A stretch of DNA of 34,669 nt from Puniceicoccaceae bacterium 5H. GTDB lineage: Bacteria > Verrucomicrobiota > Verrucomicrobiia > Opitutales > Oceanipulchritudinaceae. Under the pieces are notes generated by a model. The model ran no database searches and was not told the origin of the DNA. It saw only the letters and a program-made list of their open reading frames with translations. A program made the position numbers and the translations under genes. This document shows positions 24,452 through 33,361 of this stretch, piece by piece (position 1 is the first letter of the stretch; every line of letters starts with the position of its first letter). The stretch is from contig WOUP01000029.1 in NCBI GenBank assembly GCA_009772895.1, positions 1 to 34,669 of the forward strand. Reading direction: 5' to 3'.

Positions 24452-27400
24452 ATGCTGATGACCAGCCTTTTGCCGTACCCTGCGCGGCGTTTAGCAAAAC
24501 CCCGCTACCTGACGACCCTGCTTGCCTGCGTGCTCTGCGCGACTCCTGCCTGGGCGCAAGATGACAACAGCGACGAAGAAGAGATCATTGAGCTGCCGGC
24601 GTTCGAAATCGTGACCGGCAAGGACGACCGCTACCTGTCCCCGGTCGCCCAGAGTGGCACGCCCATCAACATGGCGATCCGCGACGCTCCGCTCTCCCTC
24701 GAAACGGTCAATGCCGAGTTTATCGGCGACTTGCAGGCCGTGGACTCGCAGGAAGCGCTGGCTTATTCCGCCGGTGTGTTTCTCGAGAGCTTCGAAAACA
24801 CGTCGACCGCCAACAGCGACTTTGAATCCCGCGACCGTTCGCCTTCCTCGTCCGCCAGCTCCGACGCGCCCTTCACCAATCAGGTGATCATCCGCGGCTA
24901 TTCGGTGCCCAACCAGCAACGCTTCGGCTTCCGCATCGGTTCCATCGTGCCGGCCTACGGCGTGGTGATCGGCGGCTCGACCGACTCCGTCAATACCGAG
25001 CGCCTCGAAGTGGTGCGCGGCCCGGCCTCGCTGCTGTATGGCATCAACGTGCTCTCCGGGGTCGTCAACGTGCTGCCGCGCAAGCCCGTGGGGCAGTTCG
25101 GCGGTGAGGCTTCCGTCTCGGTGGGCAGCTACGACTTTTTCCGCAGCACGCTCGATGTAACGGGCCCGCTGACGGATACCCTCAACTACCGCATGGCGGC
25201 CGCCTACACCGAGGAGGGTGACTGGACGGACTACCTGCTGGACAAGAAGCAGTATTACGTGGGCCAGCTCGACTGGACGCCGGTCAAGAAGGTCAACCTG
25301 TTCCTGGAGGCGCAATACAGCAAGTCGCGGCGCGAGGGCGGCGGCCAGCAGTTCTTCGTGGACGGCGGCAGCATCAACGCGCAGGACTTCTACAACGAAT
25401 ACGACGAGCGCTACACCTTTGGGCGCGACTACTTCAACGAGGGCACCTTTACCGACGACAAGTGGGCCGGGCGCACCGACCCGCTGGGCAATGAGCTGCT
25501 GGGCGAGACCTACCTCGTCGAAAAGCCCGGCGTGGATTACACCTTCCCGGTGCTCGACCCCGGTACCCGCCTGTCCGGCCCCGACGTTTACCGCGAGCAA
25601 AAGGAGTACAGCCTGCTCTCGCTGCTCAACGTCCAGCCCTTTGAAGGCATGGAAGTGGAAATGGGCGCCTACTACACCCATACGGAGGTGGAAGAGCGCA
25701 ACGTCTCCATGGCGGTCGTCACCAACGGACAAAACACGGTCAATCTCAACCGGATCAAGCTGAACCCCGAGGGTGCGGACGGCATCTGGGCGGGCATCGG
25801 CGAGCTGTTCCAGACGCCGGACAACCGCTCCACCGCGGCCGAGGACGCGCCGGCGATCGAAGACGTGCGCTTTGCGCGCTACTTCTGGTACAAGGAGCCG
25901 ACGGAGGCCGACTCCCTGCAGCTGCGCTTCCGCTCAGCCTACACCTTCGACACCAACTTCTTCGACGGCGATCTGCCGATCGAGCACGCGTTGGTCGTGG
26001 GCGTGAACTACATCCAGGACGAGATGTCGTTCGTCACCGGCGGCGTCTCGGACGGTAACGTCTTTACCTTCGAGCAGGGCAACGAGAGCAACAACCGCTT
26101 TGCCGACGACCCCTACCACCTGCGCAACATCTTCGACTACTCCGTCATCCACTACAACGGTGAGGCGCTGGCCATTCCGGGTTACCTGACGACGAGCAGC
26201 CTGGAGGGCATCGACGATACCTCGGAAGACTACATCGTGCAGTCGGGCTGGCGGGATGCCACCTTGTGGTACAAGGGCCGCTACTTCGCCTACCAGGGCC
26301 AGTTCTGGGGCGACCGGGCCAACCTCGTGGCCGGGGTGCGTCAGGATGCTTACCAGGTGAAGGAGGCCGAGCAGCTGCGCGTGGTCGACCGCGATTACGT
26401 GACGGACGAGTGGATCGGTTCCGGCACGGAAGCGGGGCAATTTCCCGTGATCGACCGCCTGATCGGCTACGGCGACCAGCCCTATGTCTGGCAGGACGAT
26501 TTGCCGGACTCGCTCAACGCGGGCATCGAGCAGTCGATCGAGCGCCTGCGGGCAGAGCAGCCCAATGGCACCGTGAGCTACAACTTCCCCGAAGACCAGA
26601 AGTTCACCACCAAGTTTTACGGCCTGAGCGTGCGGGTGCTCGACCCGGTTTCCGTCTTTTACGTGCACTCCGAGGGCGTGTTCCCCAACACGGGGCAACG
26701 TGACGGCGCCTACCAGCCGATCGACGCCGAGCAGACGACCAACGACGAAATCGGCGTGAAGTTCGAGCTGATGGAGGGCAAGATCTCCGGCTCGCTCGGC
26801 GTGTTCCGCATCAAGCGCGAAAACGCGGTCTGGAACTGGCTCTCCGCGCCCAATCCCGCGGCCTGGGCCAGCGGCCCGCTGGGCACGAGCGACAGCTTCT
26901 CGCCCGACGAGATCCGCGCGGGCAACGAGTCCATCAAGTATGGCGTGGGCGTCGAATACGTGGTGCAGGCCTTTGAGGAAGCGGGTATCGAATTGCCCGT
27001 GCGCCGCAAGCCCACCGGCTCCACCGACCCCGACCAATACCAGTTCAGCGCCAGCGACTTTGAGGAATACGGCGTCGTGGTGGTGGGCAAGCGCCCCTGG
27101 AACAATCCGGAGAGCCCCACGGCGGACCACACCTACTTCTTCATCGACTATGAGCTGATGAAGAGTGTGGAAAACAACCCGTTGACGCGCGCCATGGACA
27201 TCGCGATCCGCGACCAGGCGGCCGCGGGTAACCCCATCAACTACTTCGGCCCCACGGGCGAGACCTACAACGCCTCGCAGACGGCCGTTTCGCCTGGTGC
27301 GAACGTGACCTACGAGGAAGAGGGTACGGGCTTTGACGGCAATATCATCTACAGCCCCAACGACAACTATCAGGTCGTCTTCACCTTCTCCAAGCAGAAC

Positions 27401-27976
27401 CGCGAGGTGGTGGGCACCGGCTTCAACCTCGCCCCCGGCTACCAGGTAGACGGGCAGGGCGATCAGGTGGGCGACGAGATCTGGACGACGGAATACGACG
27501 TGTGGGTCTACCAGCTCGGGCCGGATGCCTTCGAGGATCCCAGCGACCCGACGACGCTCAAGTCTTCGGCACTCAACGGGGCCGACCTGTCGTTTGTGCC
27601 GGAGTATTCCCTGCGCCTGTGGAACCGCTACAACTTCAACGAAGGACCGCTGGAAGGCCTGGCCGTCGGCGGCGGGGTGCGCTGGAACAGCTCCATCCCG
27701 ACCACGGCCGGGGTAGGGGGCCAGGAACTGGCCATCAACCGCTACCCGACGCCCGACATCCCGGCGCGGGCGGTGGTGGACCTCTTCACCTCCTACCGGA
27801 CCGAGATCTGGGACCGCGAGTGGACCTTTTCGCTGATCGTGAACAACGTGCTGGACGATCACGAGGTGGACGAAGTCGCGGTTTACGACGTGGAGGATGG
27901 CGACCCCATCAAGCGTCGCACCCACCTTTACTACGATCCCGTCTCGTTCCGCCTGAACGTGAGCATGCGCTTCTAG
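24452..27976 (+). CDS. TonB-dependent outer-membrane receptor
   Basis: TonB-dependent receptors import glycans, siderophores or cofactors across the outer membrane using TonB energy. This protein of 1174 residues is long for the family. It has a signal peptide (about 1-36, ending 'AWAQ') and an N-terminal acidic segment with 'IIELPAFEIVTG', the usual TonB-box-like opening in Verrucomicrobiota. The plug domain carries 'NQVIIRGYSVPNQQ' and 'ERLEVVRGPASLLYG'. A long beta-barrel region ends in 'RLNVSMRF' with the terminal Phe expected for outer-membrane assembly. The ATG at 24452 is preferred over 24401 because the signal peptide then starts close to the N-terminus; 24458 is also possible. An SSS symporter starts 4 bases after its stop, giving a matched outer- and inner-membrane import pair. 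An operator lies about 160 bases upstream. The substrate is unknown. Confidence 0.93.
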   Translation: MLMTSLLPYPARRLAKPRYLTTLLACVLCATPAWAQDDNSDEEEIIELPAFEIVTGKDDRYLSPVAQSGTPINMAIRDAPLSLETVNAEFIGDLQAVDSQEALAYSAGVFLESFENTSTANSDFESRDRSPSSSASSDAPFTNQVIIRGYSVPNQQRFGFRIGSIVPAYGVVIGGSTDSVNTERLEVVRGPASLLYGINVLSGVVNVLPRKPVGQFGGEASVSVGSYDFFRSTLDVTGPLTDTLNYRMAAAYTEEGDWTDYLLDKKQYYVGQLDWTPVKKVNLFLEAQYSKSRREGGGQQFFVDGGSINAQDFYNEYDERYTFGRDYFNEGTFTDDKWAGRTDPLGNELLGETYLVEKPGVDYTFPVLDPGTRLSGPDVYREQKEYSLLSLLNVQPFEGMEVEMGAYYTHTEVEERNVSMAVVTNGQNTVNLNRIKLNPEGADGIWAGIGELFQTPDNRSTAAEDAPAIEDVRFARYFWYKEPTEADSLQLRFRSAYTFDTNFFDGDLPIEHALVVGVNYIQDEMSFVTGGVSDGNVFTFEQGNESNNRFADDPYHLRNIFDYSVIHYNGEALAIPGYLTTSSLEGIDDTSEDYIVQSGWRDATLWYKGRYFAYQGQFWGDRANLVAGVRQDAYQVKEAEQLRVVDRDYVTDEWIGSGTEAGQFPVIDRLIGYGDQPYVWQDDLPDSLNAGIEQSIERLRAEQPNGTVSYNFPEDQKFTTKFYGLSVRVLDPVSVFYVHSEGVFPNTGQRDGAYQPIDAEQTTNDEIGVKFELMEGKISGSLGVFRIKRENAVWNWLSAPNPAAWASGPLGTSDSFSPDEIRAGNESIKYGVGVEYVVQAFEEAGIELPVRRKPTGSTDPDQYQFSASDFEEYGVVVVGKRPWNNPESPTADHTYFFIDYELMKSVENNPLTRAMDIAIRDQAAAGNPINYFGPTGETYNASQTAVSPGANVTYEEEGTGFDGNIIYSPNDNYQVVFTFSKQNREVVGTGFNLAPGYQVDGQGDQVGDEIWTTEYDVWVYQLGPDAFEDPSDPTTLKSSALNGADLSFVPEYSLRLWNRYNFNEGPLEGLAVGGGVRWNSSIPTTAGVGGQELAINRYPTPDIPARAVVDLFTSYRTEIWDREWTFSLIVNNVLDDHEVDEVAVYDVEDGDPIKRRTHLYYDPVSFRLNVSMRF

Positions 27977-27980
27977 CTGT

Positions 27981-29774
27981 ATGACGGCTCATTTAGACAA
28001 AATCGTCATCGTCCTCTACCTGCTGTTTCTGGTGGGTATGGGGGCGGCGTTCCGCTCGTTCAACCGCAATATCGACGACTATATTCGCGGGGGCGCCCAG
28101 GGCACCTGGTGGCTGGTCGGGACCAGTATCCTGATGAGCGGCATCAGCGCCTTTACCTTCACGGGTAACTCCGGTGCGGCCTATGAAGCGGGCTTTACGC
28201 CGCTGATCATCTACATTGCACAGGTTTTTGCCTACCTCGTGGCGGCGATCTGGCTGGCCCCCTGGTTTCGCCAGACACGCGTCCTGACGGGTCCGGAGAT
28301 TTTCCGGACCCGCTTCGGGATCGAGGTGGAGCAGTTCATCTCGTATTTCTCGTTCATCGTGGGCACGGTCACCGCGTCACTCGCCCTGTGGGGCGTGGCG
28401 ACCTTTTGCAGCGTCATCTTCGAGATCCCGATCGAGTGGACGATCCTGGGGCTGGGGCTGGTCACGTTGGCGTATTCGACTGCCGGCGGCCGCTGGGGCG
28501 TGATGGCGACGGACTTTGTGCAGAGCCTCGTGCTCTTCCCCATCACCATCCTCGTGGCGGTGCTGAGCCTGCACGCGGTGGGCGGCATCTCGGGCTTTGT
28601 GGACAAGCTGCAGGGGCCCGAATTGCACGAGGCCTACCAGCTGATCAAGGAGCCCGGGGCCTTCCCGGCCGGCAAGTACAGCGTCAACTGGATCTTTGCG
28701 ACCTTCCTGATCATGTTCTTCCAGGGGCTGAGCTTTTCCAACGCGCCCAAATACTTCAGCGTCAAGGACGGGCGGGAAGCCCGGTATGCGGCGCTGATGG
28801 CGGGCGTGTTGATGGGCATCGGCGGGCTGATCTGGTTTATCCCGCCCATGGTCGGGCGCATGCTCTTCTCTGAAGAGATCGCGTCGGCGGCGCTCTCGAA
28901 CCCCCATGAGGCGGCCTACGCCGTGGTTGCGCGCAACTTGTTGCCCAACGGACTGCTCGGCGTGATGGTCATTGCCATGTTTTCGGCGACGATGAGTTCG
29001 CTGGATACGGGCCTCAACGGGGCCGCGGGCATCGTGGTGCGCAACATCATACCGCCGATTCGCGATCTCTTCGGGCGGGAGGAGCTGAGCCACAAGGGTC
29101 AACTCTACGCCGGCAAGATCACGACTCTGTGCCTGGGCGTCTCCATCATCGGCATGGCCTTTTACCTTTCGCAGCAAAAGGACCTGGGGCTGTTCGACGC
29201 GTTCTTTACGCTCACGACGGTCATCGGGCTGCCGACGGCGGTGCCGGCTATCGTGGCGGTATTCATCCGCCCCTTGCCGCGCTGGTCTTACTTCGTGGTC
29301 ACCGGAGCCGGCGCACTTGTGTCGCTGACGTCGGTGATCCAGGAGACGGTCTTCGACATCCCATGGACGGTGCAGGAGCGCACGTTCTGGGTCTTCGGCG
29401 TGGGCACGGTCGCGTGCCTGGCCACCATCCCGTTTTACTGGAATCCGCGCTTCACTTCGGAGCGCTTTCGGGAGCGGGTGGACGCCTTTTACCGGCAGAT
29501 GCACACGCCGGTGGACTTCGCCAAGGAGATCGTGGAGTCCCGCGACTTTACGCAACTGCAGATGATCGGGTTCTTCTCGATCGGGCTCGGTGTCTTCATC
29601 TGCTTCCTCGTCCTGTTGCCCAACCCGTGGGCCGGACGCCTTTCCATCCTGTTCGTCGGCGGTTTCTCCATCGGCATCGGTTCGCTCCTGCGCTTTGCCG
29701 CCTACCGGCTGCAGCAGCGTGAGCGTCGCCTCCGAGCCGGCCTGAAACCCGACGCTCCCAAAACCGACTCGTGA
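27981..29774 (+). CDS. Sodium:solute symporter (SSS family)
   Basis: SSS-family transporters move sugars, sialic acid or organic acids into the cytoplasm with Na+. The 597-residue protein has about 13 or more hydrophobic segments. Family signatures include 'MSGISAFTFTGNSGAAYEAG' near residues 52-71, 'LAYSTAGGRWGVMATDFVQS' around 160-180 and 'MFSATMSSLDTGLNGAAGI' around 335-352. A C-terminal cytoplasmic region ends with a basic tail. It follows the TonB receptor by 4 bases and overlaps the next gene (GTGA), so the three are almost certainly one transcript. It probably carries the sugar or oligosaccharide brought in by that receptor. Confidence 0.92.
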   Translation: MTAHLDKIVIVLYLLFLVGMGAAFRSFNRNIDDYIRGGAQGTWWLVGTSILMSGISAFTFTGNSGAAYEAGFTPLIIYIAQVFAYLVAAIWLAPWFRQTRVLTGPEIFRTRFGIEVEQFISYFSFIVGTVTASLALWGVATFCSVIFEIPIEWTILGLGLVTLAYSTAGGRWGVMATDFVQSLVLFPITILVAVLSLHAVGGISGFVDKLQGPELHEAYQLIKEPGAFPAGKYSVNWIFATFLIMFFQGLSFSNAPKYFSVKDGREARYAALMAGVLMGIGGLIWFIPPMVGRMLFSEEIASAALSNPHEAAYAVVARNLLPNGLLGVMVIAMFSATMSSLDTGLNGAAGIVVRNIIPPIRDLFGREELSHKGQLYAGKITTLCLGVSIIGMAFYLSQQKDLGLFDAFFTLTTVIGLPTAVPAIVAVFIRPLPRWSYFVVTGAGALVSLTSVIQETVFDIPWTVQERTFWVFGVGTVACLATIPFYWNPRFTSERFRERVDAFYRQMHTPVDFAKEIVESRDFTQLQMIGFFSIGLGVFICFLVLLPNPWAGRLSILFVGGFSIGIGSLLRFAAYRLQQRERRLRAGLKPDAPKTDS

Positions 29775-30793
29775 ATCCCGACCTTTCTTCCCAACCCCGG
29801 GCCATTCTCAACCTGTCGGAGGCCATGTGGCAGCAGCTCTTTACGCCCCAGGCGGTGGCCGAGTTGCAAGAGCTCGTGACCTTCGACAGCGACCCGCCGA
29901 CCCCGGCGGTGTTGAGCCTGCCCGAACAGCCACGCGACGACGTGCGCATCATGATCACCTCCTGGGGGGCGCGGCCGCTCGATGCCGCGTTGCTCGACAA
30001 GTTCCCCCGGCTGGAGCTGATGATGCACGCGGCCGGCACGGTGCGCGAAGTCCTGCCCGATCCCGCGGTGGGCGAGCGCATCAAGATCTGCACGGCCTCG
30101 CAAATCAACGCCCGCCCGGTAGCCGAGTTCACCCTCGGCATCATCCTCACCGCGCTGCGGGAGACCTTCTCGTGGCGCAAGCGCTTCCTGCTGGAAGGGC
30201 CGCAAATCTGGTGGGGCCAGCGCTCGGAGTTCCAGGGCGGCTACTACGGCAAGACGGTCTGCCTCGTCGGCTTCGGCGCGGTGGCGGAATACCTCATTTC
30301 GCTGCTCCGGCCCTTTGAGTTCGAGGTGTTGGTCGTCTCCGACTACCTGACCGAGGAAAAGGCCGCCGAGCTGCAGGTGACCAAGACGACCCTGCTCGAG
30401 GCCGCGCCGCGCGCCGATGTGGTGTCGCTGCACGAGGCCGACCTGCCACCGTATCGCGGCATGATCAACCGGGAGGTGCTGGAGGCGATGAAGCCCGGCG
30501 CCTGGCTGATCAACACCGCCCGCGGGCGCCTGATCGACGAAGAGGCCCTGATCGCCGTGCTCGAAAAGGGCCACATCTGGGCCGCACTCGACGTTGCCTG
30601 CGAAGAGCCGCCCCGCGACGGCCACCCGTTTTACCGTCTCGAAAACTGCATCCTCACGCCCCACATCGCGGGCTCGCTGCGCGGCGAACTGGCGCGCATC
30701 GGCGATTACGTGGTGCGTGAGATCCGCAACCACCTCGAAGGCAAGCCCTACGAGCACGAGCTGCGTCCGGCGAGCCTCGGCAAACGCGCCTGA
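29771..30793 (+). CDS. D-isomer-specific 2-hydroxyacid dehydrogenase
   Basis: These NAD(P)H enzymes interconvert 2-keto acids and D-2-hydroxy acids. The 340-residue protein has the split substrate domain and a Rossmann domain with 'VGFGAVAEYL' (166-175). The catalytic residues are Arg251 in 'NTARGRLIDEEAL', a Glu in 'DVACEEP' (about 278-279) and His298 in 'TPHIAGS'. It starts with GTG, overlapping the symporter stop by four bases, so it is translationally coupled. The dinucleotide motif has Ala in the place of the third Gly, a known tolerated change. Its presence in an import operon suggests that an aldonic, uronic or keto-acid intermediate arises from the imported glycan. Close homologues are often annotated as hydroxypyruvate or phosphoglycerate dehydrogenase without proof. 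Confidence 0.9.
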   Translation: MNPDLSSQPRAILNLSEAMWQQLFTPQAVAELQELVTFDSDPPTPAVLSLPEQPRDDVRIMITSWGARPLDAALLDKFPRLELMMHAAGTVREVLPDPAVGERIKICTASQINARPVAEFTLGIILTALRETFSWRKRFLLEGPQIWWGQRSEFQGGYYGKTVCLVGFGAVAEYLISLLRPFEFEVLVVSDYLTEEKAAELQVTKTTLLEAAPRADVVSLHEADLPPYRGMINREVLEAMKPGAWLINTARGRLIDEEALIAVLEKGHIWAALDVACEEPPRDGHPFYRLENCILTPHIAGSLRGELARIGDYVVREIRNHLEGKPYEHELRPASLGKRA

Positions 30794-30798
30794 CCCCC

Positions 30799-32004
30799 AT
30801 GAAATCGCTGCTCCGCTTCCTTCAATGCTGCGCTCTCTGCGTCGCGCCCCTCTGGGGCGTGGCGGCCACGATCACCATCCCGCCCGACTGCCGCACCTTC
30901 GACGGCCAGGAGCGGGAGGTGAAGCCGGGCACCGTGCTGGTGTTGCCGGCCGGTGAGCGCGGCCCCTTGACCTTTGCCCACTTGCAGGGCACGCCCGCAC
31001 AGCCCATCCGCATCGTCAACGGCGAGGGGCGGGCGGTGCTGCGGGGCGAGGAATACTACGGCATCAAGTTTCGGGATTGCCGCTTCGTGCGCCTCACCGG
31101 CACCGGTAGCGACGCCCACCCCTACGGGATCGAGATCGCCGGCCCGTCGACCATGGGCATCGAGGTCAACGACCTGAGTTCGGATGTCGAGATCGACCAC
31201 TGCGAGGTCCACGGGCAGCGCTTTGCGGGTATCACGGCCAAGACCGACCCGCGTTGCGACCTCTCGGCCAATCGCGGGCATTTCGTGATGCGCAACGTGC
31301 GCATCCACGACAACTTGATCCACCACGTGGGCGGCGAGGGGCTCTACATCGGCCACTCCTTTTACGGAGGCTATGCGAAGAACCAGGAGTGCCCCGACAC
31401 CGTGCTGTATCCGCACACCGTCGTCGGGACCGAGCTGTACCGCAACATTGTGCACCACACCGACGCGGACGGCATCCAGCTGGGCTGCGGCACCGTCGAT
31501 TGCCGGATCTACGACAACCACATCACCTTTTACGGTCAGAACCCCTTCGGCCCTTACCAGGACAACGGCATCCAGCTGGGTAACGGCACGGGTGCGTCCT
31601 GCTTTGGCAACTACATCGCCGACGGCCCGGGCATCGGTATCGTGGCGATCGGGCTGGCCAACAACGCGATCCACCACAACGTGCTGGTGCGCACCAAGGG
31701 CATTCGCCTGAGCGTCGGCGCCGAACCGGCGGACACGGGCTACCGCGTCTTCAGCAATACGCTGGTCGACACCCCGGGCCCGGCCATCTGGCTGACCCCG
31801 CATACGCCGGGTGTGCACGAGCTCTACGACAACCTGATGGTGGGCTGCGCGGGCGCGATCGAGGTGGCCGAAGGCGTTGAAGCCCGCCTCTCCGACAATC
31901 CCGAGTTCGAGACGCCGGCCCAGGCGGGCTTGTTGGAAGATGACCACCGCGCCCCGGAGGCACCGGCACCAGCGGCCGGCGCGTTCCCGGGACGGGTTCG
32001 TTAG
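30799..32004 (+). CDS. Secreted right-handed beta-helix protein
   Basis: The 401-residue protein has a signal peptide (about 1-23) and a parallel beta-helix body of the pectate-lyase/PbH1 kind, with repeating 'NxIVHHT', 'DNHITFYG' and 'GNYIADGPG' turns. It is a clear paralogue of the beta-helix domain in the protein at 9780. Shared strings include 'DHCEVHG', 'AKTDP.CDLSANR', 'YRNIVHHT' and 'NYIAD'. Many paired Cys residues suggest disulfides. It lacks the repeats and the aromatic C-terminal module of the large protein and ends in a short Ala/Pro-rich tail. It starts 5 bases after the dehydrogenase and is the last gene of the TonB operon. A polysaccharide lyase or glycan-binding function is plausible, but I see no assignable catalytic residues. 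Confidence 0.8.
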   Translation: MKSLLRFLQCCALCVAPLWGVAATITIPPDCRTFDGQEREVKPGTVLVLPAGERGPLTFAHLQGTPAQPIRIVNGEGRAVLRGEEYYGIKFRDCRFVRLTGTGSDAHPYGIEIAGPSTMGIEVNDLSSDVEIDHCEVHGQRFAGITAKTDPRCDLSANRGHFVMRNVRIHDNLIHHVGGEGLYIGHSFYGGYAKNQECPDTVLYPHTVVGTELYRNIVHHTDADGIQLGCGTVDCRIYDNHITFYGQNPFGPYQDNGIQLGNGTGASCFGNYIADGPGIGIVAIGLANNAIHHNVLVRTKGIRLSVGAEPADTGYRVFSNTLVDTPGPAIWLTPHTPGVHELYDNLMVGCAGAIEVAEGVEARLSDNPEFETPAQAGLLEDDHRAPEAPAPAAGAFPGRVR

Positions 32005-32011
32005 GGCGACT

Positions 32012-32374
32012 CTATTCGCCGACCGTCTGGCGGTCGGCGGAGGAGAAGGCGATCATCAAGTGCGCCTCTTCGTGGCCCGTATTGCGGGCGCAGTGCCAGA
32101 TGTTGGGGGCGATCGTCACGGAGTCGCCCGGGCCCATGGCAAACCAGCCGGCGCCGTCGACATAGTGGTCGATCGTGCCGGAGACCACGTGCAGCACCTC
32201 TTCGCAATTGGGGTGGTAGTGGCGGGGGTTGGCCGCGCCGGGGTTGAGCACGCACTTGCCGAGCGTCTGGTCGTTGCTCGTGTCGTCCTGGCCGGTCACG
32301 TACCAGTAGAGGCGGCCCCAGTCGAACACGGCCGGGGCGATCTTGTCTTGCGGAACGAAAGCGTAGGTTTTCAT
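32012..32374 (-). CDS. Small single-domain cupin protein
   Basis: The 120-residue protein is one cupin barrel. Motif 1 is 'PRHYHPNCEEVLHVVSG' with metal-ligand candidates His52, His54 and Glu58 or Glu59. Motif 2 is 'MGPGDSVTIAPNIWHCARN' with His94. The pattern is complete, so the protein probably binds a metal. Small cupins of this kind act as sugar isomerases, epimerases or oxidases, or as ligand sensors; the role is not determinable here. It starts 3 bases after the Gfo/Idh/MocA gene and is the last gene of a three-gene minus-strand operon. It is convergent with the beta-helix gene; only 7 bases separate the two stops. Confidence 0.88.
   Translation of the reverse strand: MKTYAFVPQDKIAPAVFDWGRLYWYVTGQDDTSNDQTLGKCVLNPGAANPRHYHPNCEEVLHVVSGTIDHYVDGAGWFAMGPGDSVTIAPNIWHCARNTGHEEAHLMIAFSSADRQTVGE
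32017..32039. terminator. Hairpin at the convergent gene ends
   Basis: A perfect 9-bp stem CGCCGACCG / CGGTCGGCG with a 5-base loop lies at the end of the cupin gene, just past the stop of the convergent beta-helix gene. There is no T-run on either side, so termination would have to be weak or factor-dependent. Confidence 0.4.
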
Positions 32375-32377
32375 CGG

Positions 32378-33361
32378 TTAAAGGGCTTCGTAGTGGATGG
32401 GCACGGTCTTGCCGGTGTCGGCGGCCTGGACGATGGCATCGTAGAGCTTCATCGTCTGGTAAGACTGGTAGATCTCGGAGGGCACGGGGCCGGTATGGGT
32501 GCCGCGCAGGTGCTCCACAAACACGCGCAATTCCACGCCGTGGCCGGTCTCGTCGCCGCTGTCGCCCGCGCTGACGAAGGTCGGCGGTTCGCGCCATTCG
32601 CTCGTCTTGCCACCCTCGGCGATGCGGTATTGCGAGGAGTTGTGGATGCTCATGAAGTTGCCGCCCTCGAGCGTGATCTCGATCTCTTCGGTCGGGATCT
32701 GGAACGAGCGCCCGTCGGTCAGGTTCATCGAGCCGACCGCGCCGTTGGCAAACTGGAGGTTGACGGCGTAGGCGTGGTCTTCGCGCGCGAAGCAGGAGAC
32801 CGCCTCGACCTGACCGAAGAGGTAGGCCACGAGGTCGATCGTGTGGATCGCGAAGTCGAGCAGGAAAGGCCGCGGGTGCGCGCCGGCGGGGTAGGTGGCC
32901 GAGGCGTAGTCGACGGAGATGGAGTAGCGCTGCAGCTCCCCATGGGCTTGCAGCCAGGCGGCGGCGCGCTGGTAGACGACGGCGTAGCGCTTCTTGAAGG
33001 CCGTCATGCACAGGCGGTCCTGTTGGCGGGCCACCCGGGCCACCGCCAGGGCGTCATCGGCGTTTTCGGCCGGCGGCTTTTCGGTGTAGACGGGCAGGCC
33101 GCGCTGCAGCATCTCGGTCGCGAGCCGGGCGTGCACCTTGGGCCCCACGCAGACGATCACGCCGTCGGGTTGCTCGGTGTCGAGCATCTGGCGGTAATCG
33201 GTGTAGGGGGTGCCGCCAAAGCGTCGGGCGTTGCGCTCGGCCTTCTCGCGGTCGAGGTCGCAGACGCCGACCAGGGCGCCGCCGGCGAGGCCGAGGAAGG
33301 GGTAGATCTTGCGGCTGGCCAGGTGGCCGCAGCCAATGATGCAGATGCGAGGGTCGCTCAT
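32378..33361 (-). CDS. Gfo/Idh/MocA-family oxidoreductase
   Basis: This family oxidises or reduces sugars, inositols and sugar derivatives with NAD(P). The 327-residue protein has the N-terminal Rossmann motif 'IIGCGHLA' (8-15), the signature Glu94-Lys95-Pro96 in 'YTEKPP' and the C-terminal-domain His172 in 'LLDFAIHTIDL', all expected for an active enzyme. It has no signal peptide. The start overlaps the stop of the isomerase gene by four bases (ATGA). A strong Shine-Dalgarno AAGGAG (33369-33374 on the minus strand) stands 7 bases before the ATG, which is rare in this window. The grouping with a TIM-barrel isomerase and a cupin resembles sets that act on 3-keto-sugars or inositol. The substrate is not readable from sequence. 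Confidence 0.92.
   Translation of the reverse strand: MSDPRICIIGCGHLASRKIYPFLGLAGGALVGVCDLDREKAERNARRFGGTPYTDYRQMLDTEQPDGVIVCVGPKVHARLATEMLQRGLPVYTEKPPAENADDALAVARVARQQDRLCMTAFKKRYAVVYQRAAAWLQAHGELQRYSISVDYASATYPAGAHPRPFLLDFAIHTIDLVAYLFGQVEAVSCFAREDHAYAVNLQFANGAVGSMNLTDGRSFQIPTEEIEITLEGGNFMSIHNSSQYRIAEGGKTSEWREPPTFVSAGDSGDETGHGVELRVFVEHLRGTHTGPVPSEIYQSYQTMKLYDAIVQAADTGKTVPIHYEAL

Noticed and set aside
25934-27925. A 663-codon minus-strand frame inside the TonB receptor
   Set aside because: Shadow frame of a confident outer-membrane receptor; Val/His/Arg-rich with no domain.
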